DNA of 5,634 nucleotides, from contig CAJPTP010000081.1 in NCBI GenBank assembly GCA_905373555.1, forward strand, positions 1 through 5,634, written 5' to 3'. The stretch is from an uncultured Francisella sp. (GTDB lineage Bacteria; Pseudomonadota; Gammaproteobacteria; Burkholderiales; Neisseriaceae). Shown here piece after piece: positions 1 to 4,882 of the stretch; positions within the stretch are counted from its first letter, which is position 1, and each line of letters begins with the position of its first letter. Under the pieces are notes generated by a model that was given only the letters and a program-made list of their open reading frames with translations, ran no database searches and was not told the origin of the DNA. Made by a program: the position numbers and the translations under genes.

Positions 1-303
1 AAAGCTTTCAAGCGGCCTTTGAAGGTCTGGATTGCTTTTCTTCGAGCTTGCGCAACACGACAACCGAAGAAGCAGTTGCTCCTATGATTTCATGGTGTTT
101 TTGATATCAACACTTCTCGTATACTTTCCCAAAAAGAAAAGAGCGCAAGGCGGCGCCGCTTGCGCGGGCCCAACCGCAATATGAAGGCAAAAGGGTTAAG
201 AAAAAGTTAAAACCGCCCTTTCCGGGGCCAACGGCCGCCTCGGCGCGCGCCCGACCCGCCCGCGGCTCTGAGTTGGGGGCTTCAAACCGCCAAGGGGCGA
301 GGC
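1..303. other. Gene-poor left edge, AT-richer than the rest
   Basis: No convincing gene lies here. The first ~135 bases are visibly less GC-rich than the neighbouring genes. Two + strand frames are open from the window edge: one stops at TGA 102-104 (33 residues, ending MISWCF) and one at TGA 85-87 (28 residues, ending KKQLLL). Either could be the last codons of a + strand gene entering from the left, but neither is recognisable. A perfect palindrome, TTGATATCAA, sits at 101-110, followed by a TATACT at 120-125 that resembles a -10 box without a good -35. A hairpin with a T-rich tract on the - strand follows at 131-165 (listed separately). From 166 to 303 I see only GC-rich spacer up to the pdxA terminator. 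Confidence 0.4.
131..165 (-). terminator. Possible second Rho-independent terminator on the - strand
   Basis: Arms GCGCAAG (143-149) and CTTGCGC (159-165) pair, and the inner CGGC/GCCG (151-158) continues the stem past one bulged G at 150. Read on the - strand the hairpin is followed by a T-rich run (complement of 131-142, interrupted by single C residues). This orientation would stop - strand transcripts about 140 bases beyond the pdxA terminator. It may be a back-up terminator or the end of an unannotated small transcript. The inner stem leaves almost no loop, so only the outer part is likely to form as drawn. Confidence 0.45.
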
Positions 304-328
304 AAAAGAAAAGCCGGCGCAGCCGGCT
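304..328 (-). terminator. Rho-independent terminator of the ppiA-pdxA unit
   Basis: On the - strand, five bases after the pdxA stop codon, AGCCGGC pairs perfectly with GCCGGCT (7 bp, three-base loop TGC) and is followed by TTTCTTTT. This is a textbook intrinsic terminator and marks the 3' end of the operon, so no rsmA/ksgA gene is co-transcribed after pdxA here. Confidence 0.87.
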
Positions 329-333
329 GAAGC

Positions 334-1365
334 TTAGCTCTTTGACGCTTTTCGCCTTTTGCTCATGTCGATGGCGGTTTCGATTGCGTAGCGCATGGAG
401 CCGAAGCGGCAGGCGCCCTTGCCCGCCAGATCCAACGCCGTGCCGTGGTCGACGCTTAGGCGCAGGAAAGGCAGCCCCAATGTGATGTTCAATCCGTTGC
501 CGAAGCAGGCGTATTTCAGCGTGGGCAGGCCTTGGTCGTGGTACATGGTTAGCACCACGTCGGCTTTGTCCAGCATGAAAGGCTGAAAGATGGTGTCGGC
601 CGGGAACGGGCCTTGGACGTTGAGCCCGCGGTCTTTCATCTCTTTGACGGCGGGCGCGATCGAGTCGATTTCCTCGCGCCCCATGTAGCCGCCCTCGCCC
701 GCGTGCGGGTTGAGGCCCGAGACCAAGATGGCGGGGCGCCGGCCCAAGAGCGCCGTCATGTCCTGGTCGATGATTTCGAGCGCCCGGCGCACCGAGTCGC
801 GCGAAATCAGGGAGGGCACGTCCTTCAGCGGGCAGTGGGTCGTGACCAACGCCACGCGCATGCCGGGCCCGGCCAGCATCATCACCACCCGGTCGGCCTC
901 GGCTTTGCCTTGGAAATACTCGGTGTGCCCCGAAAAAGGGATGCCCGCGTCGTTGATCACGCCCTTATGCACGGGGCCCGTCACGATCGCGTCGAAGGCG
1001 CCGGACCGGGCGCCGTCGAAAGCGGCGTTGAGCACATCCAGCACATACGGGCTGTTATGCCAGTCAAGCTCCCCGCACGCGACGGGCCGGCGCACCTTTT
1101 TTTCCAGCGCGTACAGGCCCTTGGCCAAAGGCCGGCTCCGGTCTCCGGGATAAGGCAGGGCGTCGAACGACCCGCCCGTGAGCTTCGCCCGTTGGCCGAT
1201 CATCTCGGGATCGCCGATCACGACGATGGCGGCTTCTTCGGTCAGGCCCGACTCCCCGATCATGGCGCACAGATCCGGCCCGATCCCCGCGGGTTCCCCC
1301 GAGGTGACGGCGATGACGGGCGCCTCGGGCGCGCTTTCGGATCGCGCAGAGGCAATGTTTTCCAT
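334..1365 (-). CDS. pdxA: 4-hydroxythreonine-4-phosphate dehydrogenase PdxA
   Basis: PdxA oxidises 4-phosphohydroxy-L-threonine with NAD+. The product decarboxylates to 3-amino-2-oxopropyl phosphate, which PdxJ uses to make pyridoxine 5'-phosphate in the DXP-dependent vitamin B6 route; it is a cytoplasmic, metal-dependent homodimer. The 343-residue protein shows the family motifs in order: SGEPAGIGPDL near 22-32, GPVHKG near 130-135, SGHTEYF near 145-151, TTHCPL near 175-180, NPHAGEGG near 219-226 and YHDQGLP near 275-281. His177, His221 and His276 align with the three metal-binding histidines of E. coli PdxA (166, 211, 266). It is slightly longer than the E. coli protein (329) because of a polar 16-residue N-terminal extension. 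The ATG is preceded by AAGGA with a 7-base spacer. It lies 66 bases after the cyclophilin gene with no terminator between them, so co-transcription is likely. A strong terminator follows. surA, its usual upstream neighbour, is displaced. Confidence 0.97.
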   Translation of the reverse strand: MENIASARSESAPEAPVIAVTSGEPAGIGPDLCAMIGESGLTEEAAIVVIGDPEMIGQRAKLTGGSFDALPYPGDRSRPLAKGLYALEKKVRRPVACGELDWHNSPYVLDVLNAAFDGARSGAFDAIVTGPVHKGVINDAGIPFSGHTEYFQGKAEADRVVMMLAGPGMRVALVTTHCPLKDVPSLISRDSVRRALEIIDQDMTALLGRRPAILVSGLNPHAGEGGYMGREEIDSIAPAVKEMKDRGLNVQGPFPADTIFQPFMLDKADVVLTMYHDQGLPTLKYACFGNGLNITLGLPFLRLSVDHGTALDLAGKGACRFGSMRYAIETAIDMSKRRKASKS

Positions 1366-1431
1366 GGCTGTGTCCTTTCCGGGCCGAAAAGGGCGGCGGA
1401 AACGGGGCGTCGGGCGCGATCGGGCGCCGGT

Positions 1432-2106
1432 TTACTCCTCGACGTCGACTTTGGTGATGACGATGGGCTCGACGGGCACGTCGTCATGCGGCGCGACGGC
1501 GCGCGTCTTGACCTTCCCGATTTCGTCCACGACCTCTTGGCCCGCGACGACCTTGCCGAAGACCGCGTAGCCGAAGCCCCGGGGGGTGTCGTTCTTGTGG
1601 TTCAGGAAAGCGTTGTCGGCGACGTTGATGAAAAATTGGGCGCCGGCCGAGTCGGGCGCGGCGCGCCGGGCCATGGCGATGGTGTACTTGTCGTTTTTCA
1701 GGCCATTGCCCGCCTCGTTTTTGATCTCGGGGCGCGTCGCCTTTTCTTTCATGTCGGCGTCCAAGCCGCCGCCTTGGATCATGAAGCCGTCGATGACGCG
1801 ATGGAAAATCGTGCCCTCGTAAAAGCCGTCCTTGGCGTATTGGACGAAATTGTCCACCGTGACGGGGGCTTTTTCCTTGTCCAGCTCCAGCGTGATGGCG
1901 CCTTTGTTGGTGTGGATCGTGGCTTTGATCATTTTGCTGTTTTCCTTTTGGGCGGCGCGCGCGGCGCCGTCTTGCGCCGGCGCCGCGACGGGGGCCGCCG
2001 CGGGGGCGGTTTTGCCCGCGGCGAGCGCGGGGGTCGCCAAAGCCATCGCCAAGGCGGACGCCAATGCGGCGAAAGCCGCCCGAAGGGTGTGTGAGCGCCG
2101 GTTCAT
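1432..2106 (-). CDS. ppiA: Periplasmic cyclophilin-type peptidyl-prolyl isomerase (PpiA-like)
   Basis: This enzyme catalyses cis-trans isomerisation of Xaa-Pro bonds during protein folding. The 224-residue product has a Sec signal peptide (basic MNRRSHTLR, an Ala/Leu-rich core, probable cleavage after ALAA near residue 30), a low-complexity Ala/Pro/Lys linker at about 31-58, and a cyclophilin domain at about 60-222. The cyclophilin signature (FHRVIDGFMIQGG, 101-113) is intact, with Arg103 and Gln111 as active-site residues. AQFFINVADNAFLNH (156-170) has Phe168 where human CypA has Trp121, as in E. coli cyclophilins, which are weakly sensitive to cyclosporin. The sequence resembles E. coli PpiA throughout. 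The start at 2106 is supported by the signal peptide and by AGGGA eight bases upstream. The in-frame open reading continues to 2373 but has no RBS and would bury the signal peptide. A second in-frame ATG at 1932 with its own AAGGA could yield a cytoplasmic form. It is followed by pdxA. Confidence 0.93.
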   Translation of the reverse strand: MNRRSHTLRAAFAALASALAMALATPALAAGKTAPAAAPVAAPAQDGAARAAQKENSKMIKATIHTNKGAITLELDKEKAPVTVDNFVQYAKDGFYEGTIFHRVIDGFMIQGGGLDADMKEKATRPEIKNEAGNGLKNDKYTIAMARRAAPDSAGAQFFINVADNAFLNHKNDTPRGFGYAVFGKVVAGQEVVDEIGKVKTRAVAPHDDVPVEPIVITKVDVEE

Positions 2107-2141
2107 GTCTTTATTCCCTGAGGGTTTGTCGGAATCGACGC

Positions 2142-2164
2142 GGCGCGCGGGTTGGCGGCGCGCC
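2142..2164 (-). other. GC-rich hairpin in the cyclophilin mRNA leader
   Basis: GGCGCGC (2142-2148) and GCGCGCC (2158-2164) are exact inverted repeats around a nine-base loop. In the - strand transcript this would form a 7-bp all-GC stem between the likely transcription start and the ribosome site of the cyclophilin gene. No T tract follows, so it is not a terminator. It may stabilise the leader, or simply reflect the local GC content. Confidence 0.4.
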
Positions 2165-2178
2165 GGCTGGAATGGCCG

Positions 2179-2184
2179 ATTATA
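2179..2184 (-). promoter_or_regulatory. Candidate -10 box for the cyclophilin-pdxA operon
   Basis: A perfect TATAAT on the - strand lies 72 bases upstream of the cyclophilin ATG, in otherwise GC-rich DNA, and would start transcription near 2172. No good -35 hexamer sits at the usual 16-18 base distance, so the promoter is either activator-dependent or weak, or the match is fortuitous. Its position, first in the probable ppiA-pdxA operon, supports a real role. Confidence 0.42.
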
Positions 2185-2561
2185 CAACAAGACGACAAAC
2201 GCCCGGCCGCGAAAGGCTGCGCGATCCGCCCGATGCAAGCCGCCGCCGATCGCGGCGGCGCTCTTTGCCGACGCCTTGGGCATGGCGGGGAATGAGGGGG
2301 ACAAAAAATAAAAAGCGGAAACAAGACCGCCGCCCAAGCGAGGATGCAAAAGACGGCGCCTCAAAAGATCCAACCCGAATCAGGCAAAGCAACAGGGCTC
2401 CGTCTTGATCGGCGCCAATCTCAAGGTCAAGAAACGCGGCGCGATGCAAAAAATGCTGAAAAAAAAGGGAAAAAAAAGGGGGAATAAGATGGGGCGGCGC
2501 GCGATTGGCCGCTTGGCGCCGCCGCCGGGGCGCGGGGGAAGGGATAAAGACCCAAAGGGGT
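2185..2561. other. Gene-free stretch between tRNA terminator and cyclophilin promoter
   Basis: I see no convincing gene in these ~380 bases. It contains a perfect 8-bp inverted repeat (CGCCGCCG 2241-2248 with CGGCGGCG 2253-2260, loop ATCG) and a longer-range pair (GACGGCGCC 2352-2360 with GGCTCCGTC 2396-2404, 8 of 9 pairing, 35-base loop). The part from 2300 to 2490 is A-rich on the + strand, with runs of A around 2452-2478. A 47-codon + strand frame (2344-2487) is open but lacks a correctly spaced RBS, and its Lys-rich composition just follows the A tracts. The region could encode a small RNA, but no promoter-terminator pair defines one. Confidence 0.4.
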
Positions 2562-2587
2562 AAAAAAAAACGGCCGCAAAGCGGCGC
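2562..2587 (-). terminator. Rho-independent terminator of tRNA-Ser
   Basis: Immediately after the tRNA 3' end, the - strand reads GCCGC-TTT-GCGGC (a 5-bp GC stem with a three-base loop), then CG and nine T residues (complement of 2562-2570). The A run at the tRNA end (complement of 2588-2592) can also pair with the T tract. Placement and strength indicate a monocistronic tRNA transcript ending here. Confidence 0.78.
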
Positions 2588-2591
2588 TTTT

Positions 2592-2682
2592 TGGCGGAGA
2601 GGAAGGGATTCGAACCCTCGAAAGGCTAAACACCTTTACACGCTTTCCAGGCGTGCGACTTCAACCACTCATCCACCTCTCC
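2592..2682 (-). tRNA. tRNA-Ser (anticodon GGA), CCA encoded
   Basis: This 91-base gene decodes UCC/UCU. The acceptor arms GGAGAGG and CCTCTCC pair fully over seven positions, followed by discriminator G and a genome-encoded CCA (complement of 2592-2594). The D arm has GAT/GTC pairing around the AGTGGTTGAA loop. The anticodon stem CACGC/GCGTG encloses loop CTGGAAA with anticodon GGA. A long variable arm (AAAGG ... CCTTT) marks it as a class II serine tRNA. The T arm is GAGGG-TTCGAAT-CCCTT. Discriminator G and the long arm are the usual serine identity elements. It sits alone between two gene-free stretches, with its own promoter and terminator, transcribed away from glnB. Confidence 0.97.
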
Positions 2683-2697
2683 GTTGGCGAAGCACGG

Positions 2698-2727
2698 ATT
2701 ATAGCCGGATTGGCCCGCAAAAAGCAA
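2698..2727 (-). promoter_or_regulatory. Sigma70-type promoter of tRNA-Ser
   Basis: On the - strand, TTGCTT (complement of 2722-2727) and a perfect TATAAT (complement of 2698-2703) are separated by 18 bases. Transcription would begin around 2690, about eight bases before the mature tRNA 5' end, leaving a very short leader for RNase P to remove. Confidence 0.8.
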
Positions 2728-2753
2728 GGGGCGGCGCGCTTGGCCGCTTTGAC

Positions 2754-2796
2754 TTTCCCGTTTGGGCCCGAACGGCTCAAAACGGGAAAGAGCCGA
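2754..2796. repeat. Perfect 11-bp inverted repeat with an alternative overlapping hairpin
   Basis: CTTTCCCGTTT (2754-2764) and AAACGGGAAAG (2781-2791) are exact inverted repeats around a 16-base loop. A second hairpin, CGGCTC (2774-2779) with GAGCCG (2791-2796), uses the loop of the first and overlaps its right arm, so the two cannot form together fully. It lies about 27 bases upstream of the tRNA -35 box. There is no T tract on either side, so it is not a terminator. It could be a regulator-binding site or a structured RNA; no function is shown. Confidence 0.6.
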
Positions 2797-2890
2797 AAGC
2801 GGGGCGGGGCGCCCGCCGAAGCAAATCGCCGTTGGGCGCCCGGCGCCTTGGCCGCAAGCGCCGCGTCGGATCCCCATCCCCTCCCCTCGC

Positions 2891-2948
2891 GCTCTGCCAT
2901 GCTCGCGCCGGCTCCGCCACGCTCATGCTCATGCTCATGCTCATGCTC
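2891..2948. repeat. GCTCAT hexanucleotide tandem repeat with a degenerate 10-base forerunner
   Basis: Four exact copies of GCTCAT run from 2921 to 2944, followed by a partial GCTC (2945-2948). Just before them GCTC recurs at exact 10-base steps (2891, 2901, 2911, 2921) in units of the form GCTCnGCCAn, of which the second is more degenerate. The surrounding + strand is strongly pyrimidine-rich. Such simple repeats are prone to slippage, so copy number may vary between strains. It lies about 45 bases upstream of the candidate glnB -35 box. Confidence 0.85.
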
Positions 2949-2989
2949 TCCTCTCGCTCTTTCTTTCCTGCTCCCCGCCCGCCCTCTCA

Positions 2990-3017
2990 TTGGCAAGGCT
3001 TCGGCGCGCCCTATGAT
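2990..3017 (+). promoter_or_regulatory. Candidate sigma70 promoter of glnB
   Basis: TTGGCA (2990-2995, five of six to the -35 consensus) and TATGAT (3012-3017, five of six to the -10 consensus) are 16 bases apart on the + strand. The start would be near 3024, giving a leader of nearly 200 bases before the glnB ATG. A sigma54 reading of the same place (TGGC at 2991 with GC 14 bases on) lacks the central TT and is less convincing. Confidence 0.5.
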
Positions 3018-3153
3018 TTGCCGCCCGATTATCGCAAAATAGCCACTTGCGCCGCCCGCCGCCCGGCTCGCGCCCGTTTGCGGGCCGGATCCCGCGCGGG
3101 GGCTCCGGGCTCGATCGGAGGTTGCTCGAGAATCGGATGGGGCGTCTTGCGCC

Positions 3154-3201
3154 GCTTGGCGGCCAAGCCTCGGCGCGCCGCAAACGGCTCGCGCGGAGCC
3201 G
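3154..3201 (+). other. Two hairpins in the glnB leader, one next to the ribosome site
   Basis: GCTTGG/CCAAGC (3154-3159 with 3163-3168, loop CGG) and CGGCTC/GAGCCG (3185-3190 with 3196-3201, loop GCGCG) are both perfect 6-bp stems. The second ends six bases before the Shine-Dalgarno sequence AGGGGGAGA (3207-3215). Its arms are the same as those of the hairpin at 2774-2796. They might influence translation of glnB, but no ligand-binding RNA family is recognised. Confidence 0.4.
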
Positions 3202-3220
3202 GATTTAGGGGGAGAAGCGC

Positions 3221-3559
3221 ATGAAGATGGTGACCGCGATCATCAAACCTTTCAAACTCGACGACGTGCGCGAGGCGCTGTCGGACATCGGCGTCACGGG
3301 CATGACCGTGACGGAGGTGAAGGGCTTCGGCAGGCAAAGGGGGCACACGGAGCTGTACCGGGGCGCCGAGTATGCCGTGGATTTCCTGCCCAAGGTGAAG
3401 GTGGACATCGCGGTGACCGACGCGATGTGCGAGCGCGTGGTTGAGACCGTGGCCAAGACCGCCCGCAGCGGAAAGATCGGCGACGGCAAGATTTTTGTCT
3501 CGCCGATCGAGGGCGTGACGCGCATTCGCACGGGCGAGACGGACGACGACGCGATTTGA
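3221..3559 (+). CDS. glnB: Nitrogen regulatory protein P-II (GlnB)
   Basis: P-II is a small trimeric cytoplasmic signal protein that binds ATP/ADP and 2-oxoglutarate, is uridylylated by GlnD, and controls targets such as GlnE (glutamine synthetase adenylylation) and NtrB. The 112-residue product is of standard length and complete. The T-loop (37-55) contains the signature YRGAEY with Tyr51, the uridylylation site. Asp54 follows, as in E. coli GlnB. The second signature, TARSGKIGDGKIFV, lies near 81-94 (B-loop), and the C-terminal RIRTGE provides nucleotide-contact residues. The C-terminus GETDDDAI is closer to GlnB than to GlnK. AGGGGGAGA (3207-3215) precedes the ATG. No glnA, nadE or amtB lies next to it: a tRNA is upstream on the other strand and surA converges from downstream, so it is a single-gene unit. 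GlnK remains possible by sequence, but the lack of amtB argues against it. Confidence 0.96.
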   Translation: MKMVTAIIKPFKLDDVREALSDIGVTGMTVTEVKGFGRQRGHTELYRGAEYAVDFLPKVKVDIAVTDAMCERVVETVAKTARSGKIGDGKIFVSPIEGVTRIRTGETDDDAI

Positions 3560-3565
3560 GCCCCA

Positions 3566-3648
3566 AGCGAGACGCGCCGCCGCCCTTCGGCGCCGGTCCG
3601 GCCGATCGCAAGAGCAACGGCCGCGCGCCCGGGCGGTTTCGTCTCGCT
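3566..3648 (+). other. Structured glnB 3' UTR (long closing stem with inner hairpins)
   Basis: AGCGAGACG (3566-3574) and CGTCTCGCT (3640-3648) are exact 9-bp inverted repeats that could close a domain directly after the glnB stop codon. Inside are further self-complementary pieces: CGCCG/CGGCG around CCCTT, CCGGTCCGG, GGCCG/CGGCC around a 13-base loop, and the palindrome CGCCCGGGCG. The domain is followed within 14 bases by a strong terminator, an arrangement seen in 3' UTR-derived small RNAs. Folding is inferred by eye only, and GC-rich DNA gives many chance pairs. Confidence 0.35.
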
Positions 3649-3661
3649 CAAGCGGGGGAAC

Positions 3662-3692
3662 AAAAAAGGCGCCTTTCCGGCGCCGTTTTTTT
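3662..3692. terminator. Bidirectional Rho-independent terminator between glnB and surA
   Basis: GGCGCC (3668-3673) pairs with GGCGCC (3679-3684) around loop TTTCC, flanked by six A residues on the left and seven T residues on the right (one unpaired G at 3685). Read on either strand it is a GC stem followed by a T run. It lies between two convergent genes and can terminate both glnB (+) and surA (-). Confidence 0.88.
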
Positions 3693-3710
3693 GCGTTGCC
3701 CTTGGCTTGC

Positions 3711-3734
3711 CCGGCGCCTTTGGCAAGGCGCCGG
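3711..3734. repeat. Perfect 10-bp hairpin downstream of surA
   Basis: CCGGCGCCTT (3711-3720) and AAGGCGCCGG (3725-3734) are exact inverted repeats with loop TGGC. It lies 30 bases beyond the surA stop codon on the - strand, before the bidirectional terminator is reached. It lacks a T tract in either direction, so it may protect the surA mRNA 3' end or help Rho-dependent termination rather than terminate by itself. Confidence 0.65.
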
Positions 3735-3763
3735 AATGCCGCCGCGGCCCAAGGCGTCGGGCG

Positions 3764-4795
3764 TCAATAGGGCTTGGGCTTGATCTCGATGTAAGCCGCG
3801 TCGCGCAGCTGTTTGATCCATTCGCCGTAGACGCTTTTGGCCTTTTGCTTGGCCAAGAGGCGCTGCGCGATCGCGGCCATCTCGTCGGGCGACGGCTTGG
3901 CCACGCGCGTTTCGTTGAGCTTGATCAGATGCCAGCCGAAGGGCGTGCGCACGGGGTCGCTGATTTCGCCCGGCTTGAGCTTGAACAGGGCTTTTTCGAA
4001 ATCCTGGGCCGTCTGCCCGGGCGAAATCCATCCCAAGTCGCCGTATTGGGCCGCCGAAGCCTTGTCGTGCGAATAGCGGTAGGCCAAAGCCCCGAAGTCG
4101 GTGCCCTCTTGCGCTTGGCGCTTGACGTCGGCCAAAGTCTTGAGAATGGAGTCGGGCGTGAACCCCGGGCCGGGCGCCAAGAGGATGTGCTGCGCCCGGT
4201 ATTGGGTCACGGCGGGGGCGAGATCGGGGTGCATTTGCACGTATTGCGCGACCTCTTGGGGCGAGACTTTGGTCATGCTCTCGACCGCCAAGGACGTCAC
4301 GTATTGGGCCAGCGCTTTTTCTTTCAAAGCCTTGCGGAATTGCTCGCGCTCCACGCCCTCTTTTTTCAGCTGCTTCTCAAGCTGCTCGATCGTGAGGTTC
4401 ATCGAGCGCGCGACCTCCCGCTCGGCGGCGTCGACCTCCGCTTGGGGCGTGTCCACGCCCTTGGCGCGCGCGATTTGCAGCACGAGCTTTTGATTGATCA
4501 GCTCATCCAAGGCTTGGCGGCGCGCCATTTCGGGGCTGAGCCCCGGGTGGCTTTTGATCAGGTTGGCCTCGACGTCGCTCAGGTCTTTTTCGGTGATGAC
4601 GTCTTGGTTGACGATCGCGGCGATGCGATCGACCCAATGCACCGTCGCGGCGGCGCCTTGCGGCGCGCGCGCCTTGGCTGCGGCTTTGGCGGGCGCCGCG
4701 AAAGCGGCGCCGGCCCCCGCTCCGGCGCCCCAGGCAAATGCCGCCGCCAGGGCGGCTCCCGCCGCCAAGCGGCGCGACACGGTGACTATCCTCAT
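3764..4795 (-). CDS. surA: SurA-type periplasmic chaperone / parvulin peptidyl-prolyl isomerase
   Basis: SurA escorts unfolded outer-membrane proteins across the periplasm to the BAM complex. The 343-residue product begins with a signal peptide (MRIVTVSRR, then an Ala/Gly-rich core, cleavage probably near residue 34). A SurA N-domain follows from VDRIAAIVNQDVITEKDL (55-72) to about 180. One parvulin domain spans about 199-295, from YRAQHILL to TPFGWHLIKL, with the SHD and GDLGWISPG motifs. A C-terminal helix (about 304-334, ending LRDAAYIEIK) matches the SurA C-terminal segment. E. coli SurA has 428 residues and two parvulin domains; here one is missing. The ATG at 4795 is chosen because it starts the signal peptide and follows TAGGAT by eight bases; an upstream in-frame ATG at 4864 has no RBS. 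It lies 87 bases after amgK on the same strand, so they may be co-transcribed. lptD is not between them and pdxA does not follow directly. Confidence 0.92.
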   Translation of the reverse strand: MRIVTVSRRLAAGAALAAAFAWGAGAGAGAAFAAPAKAAAKARAPQGAAATVHWVDRIAAIVNQDVITEKDLSDVEANLIKSHPGLSPEMARRQALDELINQKLVLQIARAKGVDTPQAEVDAAEREVARSMNLTIEQLEKQLKKEGVEREQFRKALKEKALAQYVTSLAVESMTKVSPQEVAQYVQMHPDLAPAVTQYRAQHILLAPGPGFTPDSILKTLADVKRQAQEGTDFGALAYRYSHDKASAAQYGDLGWISPGQTAQDFEKALFKLKPGEISDPVRTPFGWHLIKLNETRVAKPSPDEMAAIAQRLLAKQKAKSVYGEWIKQLRDAAYIEIKPKPY

Positions 4796-4882
4796 CGGCA
4801 GTGATCCTATGTTTCGGTTTTGGCTTTGCGCCGGTTTCTTTGATTTTGGCCTTTGCGGCGCCATTCGCCGCCAAAGGGCGCG

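Larger units (their letters stand above)
2728..2989. other. Gene-free stretch between tRNA promoter and glnB promoter
   Basis: No gene is supported here. The stretch contains an 11-bp perfect inverted repeat (2754-2791), then, from about 2870 to 2990, an almost purine-free + strand with the GCTCAT tandem repeat. Long open frames run through it on both strands, but they are low in complexity, read across the tRNA gene, and carry no recognisable domain. Confidence 0.6.

Noticed and set aside
613..2094. 493-codon open frame on the + strand
   Set aside because: It runs antisense across both pdxA and the cyclophilin gene, whose family motifs are unambiguous on the - strand. It arises from GC-rich codon bias, and its Asp/Gly/His/Val-rich sequence has no recognisable domain.
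2344..2487. 47-codon + strand small gene, Lys/Gln-rich
   Set aside because: AGG abuts the ATG without proper spacing, codon use differs from neighbours, and the Lys-rich end follows from A tracts. An overlapping frame (2405-2563, TTG start) is just as open.
2592..2682. tRNA-Ser as an integration site for a mobile element
   Set aside because: The tRNA is intact, but no integrase gene and no duplicated tRNA 3' end were seen in the window.
2711..2726. Sigma54-like site TGGCCC-N5-AAGCA
   Set aside because: It lacks the central TT of the -12 element, lies about 500 bases from glnB, and overlaps the tRNA promoter on the other strand.
2661..2996. - strand frame with an EHEHEHEH stretch
   Set aside because: The Glu-His repeat is only the translation of the GCTCAT repeat, and the frame ends inside the tRNA gene.
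2505..3224. 239-codon + strand frame upstream of glnB
   Set aside because: It crosses the whole tRNA-Ser gene on the opposite strand and the GCTCAT repeat; its composition is low-complexity Arg/Ala/Pro with no domain.
3707..4804. 365-codon open frame on the + strand opposite surA
   Set aside because: Antisense shadow of surA; it also reads through the tract-less hairpin and has no domain or RBS.
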